Below are positions 14,401-24,470 of a DNA stretch of 64,000 bases, one piece after another. The stretch is from Capitulum mitella (taxonomy: Eukaryota > Arthropoda > Thecostraca > Pollicipedomorpha > Pollicipedidae). The stretch lies in NCBI GenBank assembly GCA_030062745.1, contig CP099847.1, forward strand, positions 604,304 through 668,303. The letters run 5' to 3'. The position numbers were made by a program, and so were the translations under genes. Positions within the stretch are counted from its first letter, which is position 1; each line of letters opens with the position of its first letter. Below the pieces are notes generated by a model, which worked only from the letters and a program-made list of their open reading frames with translations, searched no databases and was not told where the DNA came from.

Positions 14401-17400
14401 CCGGACGAAATGGACCGTGCATGTGCGCCTTATGACGGCGGACACGACACGAGCCTCGCCTTTTTGGCGGACAGTTTTGTCACTGTCCGCCGGCCCATTC
14501 TCAGCCAATTAGCGCCGTTTGCCCGGTGAGAACGTATCGTGGCCGGATGATGGCCCCGCCCCGGCGCGGTGCGTGCGCGTGCACGGGTCGTTCGTGACGG
14601 ACCGCGATGACAAACTTCCGGCTCGGCGCACTGTCCGACTCACGCGCGGCTCCAGCCTCGTCCGTTCGCCCGGCGCCTATGAAACGTCCGGGGCGTGGGT
14701 CGAGCGTCGGGCCCACCCATTGACAGCCCTCCTAAACGCTCGGGCGGCCGCCAGAAATCGCCTGAATCGTTTCCGCGTTTGATTCAGGGACCGGCGGCAT
14801 CCGGCCGCAGCCTCTCGAGCCGGCGCCACGAATCGGAGAACAGTCGTTGGCTTTTTATGAGGTCATTTCGCCGCCGGACGTGGCGCGCGATGTAGATGCG
14901 TCACAATTTGCCGCCGGCCGGCCCGCGACGGCCGCCTGCGAGCGCCATTTGTCTGTCAGAGGCAGAACCGAGCGCCGGCCCGTCATGAATAGGTGATGCG
15001 CACCGGATATCATTCACACGCCGGCCGAGAATGGCAAATTGGTGCAGAGAGCTGGCCGTCGCGCCGCGCGGCCGGGCAGACGTCACGGACGCGTCGCAGC
15101 GGCGTGCCCAGGCGAGACCGGTCTGGGGCGGTCTGGCCGCTATCGGGCGACCAAGTGGTCGGACGGGTTCTCTGAAACTTGACATTCGTAGAGCGTAAAA
15201 TATGCAGAATGCGGCAGAAATGCGTTCTGTTTATAGACAACTAAGCAATTATTTGTACAGCCTCGGTCATGTAAGGAAGATCCGTTACCCTTTAGGTGAC
15301 CCTGAATCGGCCCTACGGGGACAGCAGCGTCAGTGCTCGGCAACACTGTGCTGGTCGGCAGCCTTGATTGCTAGAGTGAAACTGAAACCTTTGTCAGCTT
15401 GCTAGTTGGCTTAGCAGAAGTTTATGGTTGCAATTAGTTCGTTGCCACTGACATGAGTGGTATACAATGACGACGAGGCTCATTAGATGACGAATGTTGA
15501 CTACGGCAAGCAAATTACTTCTGAACAAAGACAGCGTGCATGGTTAAATTTGGTTTGACCCCGGCAGAATGGATGTCTATATTAGTGTTGTGTCTGAGTA
15601 GGTACCGTCCACAAATCCAGAAATCCCTTCGCTTAAACGATAACTGTATGTAGCACATCTCATGAAAACACAGGCTAAGACAAATGGGTTTCCGTTCGAA
15701 TGATCTAATAAAACACCGTACACATAAATCGAGAACATCGTGTTTCATCGCCACGTCCCGGTAGCCAGACACGTAAAGTATATGAAACGGCCCCATCAGA
15801 GCCGCAGAGCTGGCCGGCGAACAGAAATTCCCGGCCGCGCCGCATCTGAGCGCCCCGCCGACAGCGTCGCAGCGTCGTTTTCGACGATCTGGAGCAGCCG
15901 GGCGCTCGACGGCCGGCTCGTTTCGTTCCGCGCCGGCCGGCGAATGAGCGGAGACGAGGCCGGGCGGCGGCCACGTCAGGCTCCTCAGGCGCCGGTCTGC
16001 GGTAATAGGATCCAGTCCGCGGTCACTGAGTCCAGACCGCGGTCACTGGGCCCAGTCTGAGGCCGCCGGGTCCAGTCCGCGGTCACTGGGCCCAGTCTGA
16101 GGCCGCTGGGTCCAGTCGGCGGTCACTGGGTCCAGTCTGTTGTCACCGGGTTCAGGCCGCGGTCACCAGGTCCAGTCCATGGTCGCTGGGTCCAGTCCCT
16201 AGAGAACGATGACTAATGAACTTGAACCGGGAATAGTCGAAATGAAGGAAACGTTTCTTTGGTCAGAGTGAAATAAATTTCATGCAGTATGTGCGTAGGT
16301 TGACGGACGCCTGTTACATTACTTGCGCACATTTAGAAGCTGGTGGCGAACATTGTTCCTATATCTTTCGGGGAGAAACAGTAATGAGATATTGGAAGGT
16401 TCGGAGCATTTGCCTAATTAATTCCTCTACAACAGACATTAGTTCTGTGACCGATCAGCTTCGTCTCAGGATGAATTATTGACTATGAATTGACTAGCTT
16501 CATCCTTAGCAGTTGAATAGTATCGTTGAAACAGAATTACGGAAACCCACTTACAAGACATTCCGCTGTATTTGTCACGTGATAAATGGTGCGGTGCAAT
16601 TTACTGCCAGCAGGGCGGTCTGTTTCCTCGAAAACGTTTCAAGCGTCGCACTGGCAATGCTGAGAGGCTGTCTACCATTTTCCGTGCATATCGCCGCAAA
16701 GAAATAAGTCACAGCAATTTCTTTTTCGACGCAGGCTATTTCTCTACGGAATGGCCAACAAGCCTTTCATCTAGTTTCAGGGGAAATCGTATCAATGAAA
16801 CAAGGAGCCTGTGGAGCAGTAATGGGACACAGAGGAAAGGCCAGTCCAATAAATCGACTGAACGATTCCCTCAGGATGCCCTCAATCTTCGTGTTCGAGG
16901 CAGCGGCGACATTCTGATTGCACAAATCATTATCGATGGCATTCGGTAAAGAGAGGTCATACGCTGTAAATGCAGCTAAATAACGGCGCCAATATCGCAA
17001 GGAATTGTCATATCACTTCATCGTATTGCGCTCACAGCTGTTTTCTAGCCCCACGGCAGGATACCCCCCAGGGGTACGTAACCCGGCCCCGACTGGAGGG
17101 TTGACCGCCTCCGAAGTTTTTTAAAGACTGCGAGAGAACAAACGCAGTGCCGCTAAATTTTGTGTGCCCTTTGCCTGATCGTTTTCACGTTTCGTTTCGA
17201 AGTTTTGATCTCGCGTCGGGTCAGGTGTCCGACCTAGGTCAGGTCGAGTGACCAATGGCCGAAAAGTTGAGCGACATAACTTTTTTGGGGAAACATGATA
17301 TCCCAATCAAACTTTCAGGGATTAGAGATCGCGATGCACGCAGCAAATTTACTATCTCAGATTTCTCAGAAACTTCCGGATCACTGACCTAATGCCAAGA

Positions 17401-20003
17401 CTATTTTCGACATACGTCGTCTTTTTTCGGAAATTGACGGAATTTCTTATAAAATTTTGAGTGTGAGACGATGCAGACACCCAATGACCGTCGCTGAGTC
17501 AATGATCAATGACCTCCAACCATTGACATGAAATCAGGTCACCTATAACTGTTATAAACCAAAATTCGCCGCCATCAGAATCGGCGATAAATGACTTAAA
17601 ATGGATAAAAGAGGCAGAATTATCTCTCGCAGTCGTGAATGGTACCAAAAAGCTCAAAGAGTAAAAACAAGACAAATAAACAGGCTCTTGCGAATAAAGC
17701 TTCGCCATTTGTCTAGGCTGATAAATACTGAATTGCTTCAAAAATTAAACACGAGAAGTCATAAAAAAAAACACTAGCATCAATCAACACCACTTGGCAA
17801 GGTTAATGTTGCCAAAATACGGAAACGCTCAGATTAGTTCCCGTTAATTCCATCTTGTGTTCGGCACCAGCGCCCAAAGTAGCGCCAACATCGCTGTGTC
17901 TTTAACTCAACGTTTCCGTGTACATATTACCTCCTCGCTAGGCGGGGTGGGGGTTGTTTTAGGGCCCCTCCGTGGTTTCCTTGAATGACTTTTTAGTGGC
18001 GGAAAATACAGCGCTGATTTTTGCTGTAGCTGAGCTTCGTGCATTTCTACACCTTGAGCAAAATTTTCAGAATTCCTCATGCAACAGGGGACAGTGACCT
18101 TTTTGTCAAGGCGACGTCAGTCGCGTTTTTAAACAAATCGAACAACACATTTTAATCGTTGTAAATTGGGTACTGTAATGTCGTGTTATATGTTTCTTTT
18201 CAGCCCCTGAGATCCAGGCCGTTTCTGCATTCCATGTTTTCGGCCATGAGGAAAGATGTATAGGGCTAACTGGCATACCATAAACCACAAATAAAAACGA
18301 GACCAGTTTCGGGCTCTGCTTGTTACAGATCTCGAACAGTATGTTTATTTTAATCGTGCGACTAACCGTTTGCGAGTTAGAGGGGGCGGTCACCGCCGGC
18401 CCCCAGTCGGGGGTACGTGACGTCACTGCCAGTCGGGTGCGGGTTAATATTTTAACGGTCTGGACATTGACAGCAAAGTTTACTGTACTGACAGAATATT
18501 TCTCTCACTTGATGAACACGATGATGAACATGCGATCCGCTGAGTCGCATTCAGCGTGAACATTAGAAATCTCCCACGCTGAGGTGCGCTGGCTGGCCGA
18601 GGGCAGATGCAGCGGGAACATCCACAAAGAACTTTCAGCCCGGCGCAAGCAGAAACAATTAGGGCCGTTCCGTCCCATTTGCTTTATCTATAAATGAGAC
18701 GCGGGACGTTCCCAGGACTCGATAAATGCTCGCGGTGCCCTTGCAGCAGCAGATCCGGCGGCCGGTGGCGCGACCGCAGCCCCAGCCCCGATACGGCCCG
18801 GCGTCCCTCAGCGGCCGACACATCTCGCCATCAGGTGTCCGGCGGCGGCCCTCGGCGCCGATAACGACCATCGACCGCCGCGGCTGACGCGGCCGACGTC
18901 AGCCGGCTGACGCTGACGGACGTCAGCCGGCGCGGACGGCGGCGGTCGTGGTTTGCGGGCGCCATCCATCGCGGGAAGCCCGACTGGCCGGAAATGTCTT
19001 GCTTCCTGCCCCCTCCATCTCTCCCTCCCCTCCCTCTCTTTCTCTCTCCTTTCTCTTTTCTCTCTTTCTTCCTCTCTCTCTCTCCCTTTCCTGTTTCCTT
19101 TCCGCTCTCTTTTCTCCCGCCCCCCCCCTCTCTCTCTCTCTTTCTCATGGAATGGTGTCAAGCGCCTCAGATGCAGATAGTTCGGCGTCACAACTGCCCA
19201 CTCCCTATCGCGCCATAGCTTGCATAAAGCTCTCTGGAAAACCGAGCGATCTTGTCAGTAATGTTTTGCGGGGATGAGAGCCAGAAACTTCAATTTGGCA
19301 AAGTAACCAGAGTTCACAACTCGTTCGTCAGTATAAAGTATCTTTGAGACACTACCCGTCGACACAGGTTGTTAACATTCAACAAAAGTTTAACTATCTT
19401 TGTGCGACGGGAGGAAACTATTTATCTGGCATGGGGAAATATTTTTGTTAGCGCTAATTAAATGAGTATGGCGTCTTTAATCTTCAGTTTATACATGCGC
19501 TGAAAAACAGAAAAACCTGAACAGCCAATGTAATTCAATTACACTCAGTATGTCACTCGAACACAACTCAATGTTTCATTGGTGCATTGAACAGCGCGAT
19601 GGTATTCGTTGGGATGGGATGCATGGGATTTCATTTCCCGCGGTTTGGGGATTAATATTTAACGTTTGACTCGAGCAGACTTGGGTCGATTCCACCATAG
19701 TAAATCATGAAAGGTCTGGCGCAGATTGGTTCTGTACGGGCGCTGCAGACGAAGGAACATCTTATGCATCCACTTTACTAATTCAGCCTCGAGCCTCCCT
19801 GGCCGCAGCGTACCGCCAGCCGCACCAGCGTGTCACCACTTACCACCAGCGTGCCACCACTTACCAACAGCGTGACAGCACTCGCCACCAGCGTGACACC
19901 ACTCACTATGAGCGTGACGTCACTCACCAGCAGCAGCCTGAGCCGTCCACACGAGGACAGCGGCCAGGAGCGCGGCCGCCGTGTCCGCCGAAGCCGTTCG
20001 CAT
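5202..20003 (-). CDS. Immunoglobulin-domain cell-adhesion protein (lachesin/klingon-like), 5' part
   Basis: Three exons are read on the minus strand: 20003-19928 (signal peptide), 6013-5903 and 5402-5202 (together one Ig domain). Each ends in phase 1 and the next begins in phase 1, with GTGAGT, GTGGGC and GTGAGT donors and TTTGCAG and ATTGCAG acceptors. The domain has the B-strand Cys (VLPCVIKHKG), the C-strand Trp (IVIWKRE) and the F-strand Cys (DQSSYTCSL), with the DPRYSLQ-GYNLRI core typical of arthropod lachesin/klingon/amalgam-type proteins. Such proteins are cell-surface or GPI-linked adhesion molecules of the nervous system. That the distant signal-peptide exon belongs to this gene is inference from strand, order and phase. 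The gene is incomplete: further Ig domains and the C-terminus would lie left of the window. Confidence 0.6.
5903..6013 (-). CDS. Ig-domain exon, A and B strands
   Basis: The exon is 111 bp, phase 1 to phase 1. It encodes VGQADGKPPQPSFVTQPG and then SFRAKQGETVVLPCVIKHK. This is the A/B-strand half of an Ig domain, with the first conserved Cys in VLPC. The acceptor is CCTTTGCAG and the donor is AAAG/GTGGGCC. The Ala/Gly-Gln-Ala start looks like the residues just after a signal peptide, which agrees with the exon at 20003-19928. Confidence 0.85.
10469..10534. repeat. Mixed (CA)n/(TA)n microsatellite
   Basis: A run of TATATA, then about eight CA repeats, then a long TA-rich stretch. Simple-sequence slippage DNA. 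Confidence 0.9.
15995..16204. repeat. 20-bp minisatellite, about 10.5 copies
   Basis: Units such as GTCCGCGGTCACTGGGTCCA repeat at exact 20-bp spacing, and GTCTGAGGCCGCTGGGTCCA alternates in part of the array, giving a 40-bp higher-order pattern. The first unit begins GTCTGCGGTAATAGG, which contains a possible plus-strand donor (GCG/GTAATA). No exon next to it could be confirmed. Confidence 0.85.
17041..17545 (-). repeat. Dispersed repeat, ~500 bp, inverted relative to 39300-39782
   Basis: Read on the minus strand, this follows 39300-39782: a start at GACCTGA-TTCA-TGTCAATGG, a middle with TCTGAGATAG, TAATCCCTGAAAG and TTTGTTCTCTCGCAGT, and an end at GGCGGTCAACC-CCAGTCGGGG. The copies are diverged. 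No coding sequence is visible. The end motif is shared with the family around 18300-18450 and 38570-38745. Confidence 0.65.
17935..18460 (+). repeat. Dispersed repeat family, copy 3
   Basis: Contains the ATTTTCAGAATTCCTCATG and GAACAACACATTTT motifs shared with 3340-3640, and the GCGAGTTAGAGGGGGCGGTC end shared with 2110, 38620 and 39750. It finishes with CAGTCGGGTGCGGGTTAATATT, which resembles the unoccupied form of the TTAA site interrupted at 39779-40997. Confidence 0.55.
19001..19145. repeat. Polypyrimidine (CT-rich) tract, ~145 bp
   Basis: Nearly uninterrupted C/T on the plus strand with many CTCTCT and TTTCC runs, so homopurine on the other strand. The Ser/Leu/Pro-rich frames across it are artefacts. 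Confidence 0.85.
19816..19927 (-). repeat. 21-bp tandem array of 5' splice sites downstream of the signal-peptide exon
   Basis: On the minus strand five 21-bp units follow the exon end directly: GTGAGTGACGTCACGCTCAT, GTGAGTGGTGTCACGCTGGT, GCGAGTGCTGTCACGCTGTT, GTAAGTGGTGGCACGCTGGT and GTAAGTGGTGACACGCTGGT (each plus one base). Four of the five start with a full donor consensus. The array therefore begins at the exon-intron junction and repeats it. Confidence 0.85.
19928..20003 (-). CDS. Signal-peptide first exon, probably of the Ig gene
   Basis: ATG at 20003 opens MRTASADTAAALLAAVLVW-TAQAAA, a short N-region, a hydrophobic core and an Ala-rich cleavage region. The exon then ends in phase 1 at a strong donor, CTGCTG/GTGAGTG. 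The base at -3 of the ATG is A. Joining to the phase-1 acceptor of the exon at 6013 gives AQAAA-VGQADGKPP, a plausible signal-peptidase site. The alternative is that it belongs to another, unseen minus-strand gene inside the 13.9-kb gap. Confidence 0.55.
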
Positions 20004-20330
20004 CTTCCCCTGTCGGCTGCAGTCACGCCCGCCCCGGCTGCGGTCACGCCTGTCCCGGCCGCAGACGCCAGCACGGCCGGCCGCCGGTCATGGCGCGGTC
20101 ACGGTCACCGGTCACGGCGCGAAGCGGCGGCGCGTCAGCCCGAGGCCGCTCGCTCGCCGAGTCTGCCGTCGGCGCCGACGGCGGCCGTCGCCGGCGACGC
20201 ACGCACCGGCGGCGCGGCTGCGGCACGGCGGCGGGCTTGGCTGACGCGGGCCGGGCCAGGAGACGAAATGAAGGGTTCAGAGCGGGACTGCCCGTCACGT
20301 CCGACGCTGGTGGCCAAAAGTTCACACGCA
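20004..20330 (-). promoter_or_regulatory. GC-rich, CpG-dense stretch upstream of the Ig-gene first exon
   Basis: Very GC- and CpG-rich DNA lies immediately 5' (minus strand) of the ATG at 20003. No TATA box is evident. Its position suggests 5' UTR and a CpG-type promoter. The overlapping open frames of 60-168 codons show no domain and are ascribed to base composition. Confidence 0.3.
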
Positions 20331-22489
20331 AGTTAACCGCACTTCACAGTCCTAACCGTTCTGAACTTTGAGCAAACTTTTCCTATAATCAAATGCAAAC
20401 GGTCAGCCAGGAACGCACATCTTCAGCGCACTCACTGGACGTAACTGGTGACGGCGGAACGTTTTCAGAGTTGCAGAGCCAAAAGTCATTAGTGGCTCCT
20501 TTCCACGCAACACGCTAGTAGTGCTTATGTTAAATTTACAAATTTCACGGATGGGGCAGCTTGCCGCAGCTCCGCTTCTGGAGTCCGTCAATGTAACAGG
20601 TGCACTCGACTATATTAGGTAATGACTGTGGTTGTAAGAGAAGTATTTCAGAATCTGCACCAGCGTTCCGCAGGTATCAGTGAAAAGCAAGCAAATGCAA
20701 CATAAAAACGTTCAAAATACCTGCATAGATATTTTGAAAAGGATGTTATTGGAGGTATTAACGTACGATGCCAAAATAGGAACTGTTTCGTGATGGCTGA
20801 CTAGTGGTTGTAGACTAGTCATTTCATTGTGCAACCGGTGTATTCCAGACAAAGGAAGACAGGAAATATTTTACGTTTTTTCATACCAGTTGTTCCAACG
20901 AGCTTCCCAACGAACGCTCTGCGCAACAGACAAATGACGCAGAAACTCAAGTTCAGTTTGCACGAGCAGAAAATTGCGATGCGCTCCAATGAGTGTTGAC
21001 AGCTGGTGGAGCTTATCGAAATCACAAGAAACGTCGCTGTAAACTAGGCTTGAATATGATAGTCACGCCTGCTGTTTTTTGTGTTGTTTTTTATTGTCAA
21101 GTGCCGGGAAACCAAAGGTCAGCCCATCAAATATGCCAGAGAAAATCGAATCATTGTGATTTTCACGACAGTTGAATCCAGCTGAGTGGAACTGAAGATT
21201 ACATAAAAAAATATTTATCAAATGACCGAATAGCTGCAATTTTTGTTGCAATGCTTGCCATGATAGTTATTTTCTTCTTGTATTCCAAACCGTTTCATTG
21301 TCTTCATAACTGCTTCGTTACATGAATGCTATGGAAAGGTTTATGGCTTTGGCCTCAGCTTTGGCCAAGGTTTTAGGCGAAACCTTGTGTAGAAAAATCA
21401 ATGTATTCAATAGTAATGATCCTTTGACTTTCTTGTATTTCGTTTGTACCATTTCTCCCCAATACCATCGAGTTTTCACGTAATTATGTCTGCTGACAAC
21501 AGATAGCTGAGTTGACAACAGCAATTCGCATGCATGGTGTTCGCGAGTTGTCCACTGCTTTCACTTTTACAGTATCTATCAACATTTACTTCTATGCAGA
21601 TGCGACTAACGTTCGCAAGCGATATTCAGCATTTCCAGCACGACAGTGGTCCTGTATAATCAGCAAGCCGTGTTTTTATTTCACAAACTCGAGATCTGTC
21701 TGCCGTCAAGTCAGTTCGAAACACTCTGCCAGTAATTTCAGAAGAAACAGCAGCGAGGCTCTTCCTTAAGACACAGATAGACGCACATAGTAGTCAGAGT
21801 CTGCAGACAGGCAGTCTGTGCAGGCAGCCCAGTTTGAATCCTATAACCAGCAACGCTCAACATTATTCTGGTTTGAACTGTTATGCCAACTGTCTCTCGG
21901 CCCGGTTTGATGCGAATGTAAGCTAGCAATGGACCGTATAACTCGGATGTTGGCGCATTGAACAGGCAATGGAGCTCGACCTAATGCTTTGTAACGCATC
22001 GTTAGTGCTGAAGGCTACTTGATCTCCGAGCCACGCGAAGGTCTCTTAATAATCGACGGAACTGCGATCGACCCAATGGCCGGGAGACTGCGGTACATAA
22101 ATCGGTCTTCGAGTTTCCACAGTTCTCGCGTTGAGATCAATGAAAATTAAACCGCATAGCATAACAAATGTCCAATTGCAAACCTTGCAGTCCGGCAGCA
22201 AAAGCCACAGTTATTCTTTCACGTGGAAGTTGCCCAACTACTGCTAATCAGCAGACCACTCGCACAAGCCACACCCTTGCATTGTGTTTTTGCTGTAAGA
22301 TATCGGCATGTCGCGATATGCGTCATTATGCCACGAGATGCCAACATAGGATCTGATACCTGATCTCACATTAGGTCATCATAGGCCAAATATATCTTTT
22401 TCCACTTTTTGAATGTACACTTAAAGTACGTAACATTACATTTTAAAGGACATTGGAAGGTTGTGAGGCTTTTTAAGATCGCTTAATAC

Positions 22490-22650
22490 AGGGTTATTGA
22501 TTGGCAGGGGCCGAGAACTCCTCTACAACTGGAGGGTTGTTTGAGGGCCAATGATAGGGGAAGGGTGTTGGAGGGCAAAGAAGCATTTTGGGTCGAGTCT
22601 TTACAGTCAAGATCCATAGGTTCCATGCAAAATTTTAAAAAAAGCTGGAG
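22490..22650 (+). repeat. Dispersed repeat related to 63610-63830
   Basis: Shares the order 'aactcctc ... gggagg ... aagcatttcgg ... cataggttc-atgtaaaatttaaaaaa-g' with 63690-63780. It is probably an old non-autonomous DNA transposon. Confidence 0.45.
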
Positions 22651-22683
22651 CAACTGCCCTATCGACCCATTCCTATCGACTAC

Positions 22684-22733
<50 letters not shown>
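22684..22733. repeat. (TA)n microsatellite
   Basis: About 22 uninterrupted TA units. Confidence 0.95.
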
Positions 22734-22736
<3 letters not shown>

Positions 22737-23867
22737 TGCCATATACAGGGCAACCACAAGACCCACAAGACAGCAGTCATTAGAAGCGTGCGAATCTGTC
22801 TACTAACCCGAGAGATTCGCGAGGGGGGATGGGGAATGTTGCCCTTAGTCAGTGACGTTACGCTACATACCACAGCCAATGACAGGATATGAAACAAACG
22901 ACAAAAATGGTCTTCAAAGGGCTGACGTCGCGGTCGGACAATTCATGACTGAAAATAGCAGCCGCACCACAGGCTTGTTCCCTATCTTGTCCAGACTCTG
23001 AGTTACCGTCTGGTCTGTGTCTAACTGAGTCATCGTGCGCCTTTTTCAAGATACTTGGTTTCTCAGAGTGAACATTAAAATCGTGTCAATGGCCAGCATT
23101 TTACGCGTGCGCCCAGAATCATTCCCTCCATGGCGTCAGATTGCATTCCTTAGGACACACCGCAATCAATGGAAAGGCCAATCCAGTATTTTATTATCTT
23201 TGACGCGGCTGTTCGGGGGCATCAGCCGCTCTGAATCCCTGCCACGTTTTTACCGCCTACATCATCCCCGGCGGCCGCCTCGGCTCACGTGCCGGCCGAC
23301 CCATCACCATCGGTCAGACCAGACAGATCCACGCCGTCCGCTCGCGTCCGTCCTGATAGCATTGCTTCGTCCCGGCCCCGGCCTGAGTGGAAAACGGGTG
23401 CGAAAGAAAAAACGACGCCGCGCTTCTCCCAGGTAGGGGTGTGCCGCTCGTCGATCTGAGCGGGCACGTACCACTGCAGGTGCGGTGGCTTGGCAGGGGG
23501 GGGGGGGTACACCGACACTGTTTGTTACCGCCAGGACACCTAGCGTGGTCACTGATAGGCTCTAGTATGCAGATGCCAGCACTCAGTATTTGTTCTGCCC
23601 GGTGCCGTGTATGTTCCGGTCTTAGGCAGTGGATGTTGTTAGCTTTCGTTAACGACGAAAGGGGACCTGCCAGCACAGAACGTTATCCATCCATACAACC
23701 TTTACCTTTTGGTAGCGTTAGTTCCGTACAAACAAAATCTGAATGGCTAAAACGTCAGATGGCAGAAGACCTAAAATAGTTGGGCGCTTACACAATACAC
23801 AGGATATTTAAAGCAGACCCTTTATTCCTATTTCCCATTGGTTTAGTGACATATCATATCATATCAC

Positions 23868-23960
23868 ACACATCATATCATCATATCAGTGACATATCAT
23901 TTAGTGACACACACATATATGTATATATATATATGTGTGTGTGTGTATATGTATATAATT
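23868..23960. repeat. Short ATATC direct repeats followed by (TA)/(TG) microsatellite
   Basis: ATCATATC-type repeats give way to TATATG and TGTGTG runs. Simple-sequence DNA. Confidence 0.85.
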
Positions 23961-23984
23961 ACGGTATATTATGTATATGGGTTA

Positions 23985-24470
23985 TTTTCAATTGGAACCC
24001 TATTTTTTCTATTTCTATGACATGTTCTATAAGCTTAGTATAATGAGATGGCACGCATGGATAGTAATACTTTCTTATGATTCGCCTTCTAGAACCAGTG
24101 TTAAGTACAAATATCGCTATCGGTGACTCGTAATTTCCCAATATCGTAATCCTGAAGCCCCATTTTTGCGATTTGTTCTGCAAGCTTAGTTTATCGAGAT
24201 CAAATGCATGAATGTAAGTACTATGTTATGATTCGTCTTTTAGAACCTCTGTTTCAGGAACGTAGGAGCATCCATAATAGTGGAGGGACCAGAGTTTTTT
24301 TCCAGAGAAGAACCGGTTTTTCTCCACAGGGCAAATGTTAAACTTCAAAAAAGGGGGACATGCCCCCCGTTCCTACGCTCATGCTCTGTTTAGTATAAAT
24401 ATGACCATCGGTGTTCCGTCGTGTTTTAGACGAGAACCTTACGCTCATTTTTAATAAACTTGGACTGTTG
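23985..24470 (+). repeat. Degenerate ~150-bp tandem repeat, second copy interrupted by a MITE
   Basis: The block ending TTATGATTCGCCTTCTAGAACC-AGTGTTAAGTACAAATAT at 24075-24115 recurs as TTATGATTCGTCTTTTAGAACCTCTGTTT from about 24226 and resumes after the MITE with AGTATAAATATGACCATCGG. A third partial copy starts near 24430. Confidence 0.6.
24255..24383 (+). mobile_element. hAT-type MITE, 129 bp, with 8-bp target-site duplication
   Basis: The element starts CAGGAACGTAGGAGCA and ends with the imperfect inverse (CGTTCCTACGCTCATG). It is flanked on both sides by the exact 8-mer CTCTGTTT (24247-24254 and 24384-24391). The neighbouring tandem copy at about 24090-24115 lacks the insert and acts as an internal empty site. 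An 8-bp duplication with CAG-starting termini is characteristic of the hAT superfamily. It has no coding capacity. Confidence 0.75.

Larger units (their letters stand above)
6014..19815. other. Inferred long first intron of the Ig gene; no other gene supported
   Basis: No recognisable protein domain was found on either strand. The stretch alternates AT-rich DNA with GC-rich, CpG-dense patches (about 8150-8560, 11660-12340, 14080-15180, 15800-16000, 18650-19000). These patches produce long spurious open frames rich in Arg, Pro and Ala. Dispersed repeats, microsatellites and a 20-bp minisatellite are listed separately. The GC-rich patches could hold unrecognised exons or regulatory DNA. Confidence 0.45.

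Noticed and set aside
14033-14512. 159-codon plus-strand frame
   Set aside because: Same GC-driven pattern; no recognisable domain, signal peptide or splice-supported continuation.
21780-21905. Possible tRNA (GTTTGAATCC B-box-like motif)
   Set aside because: No matching A box or cloverleaf stems were found at tRNA distance.
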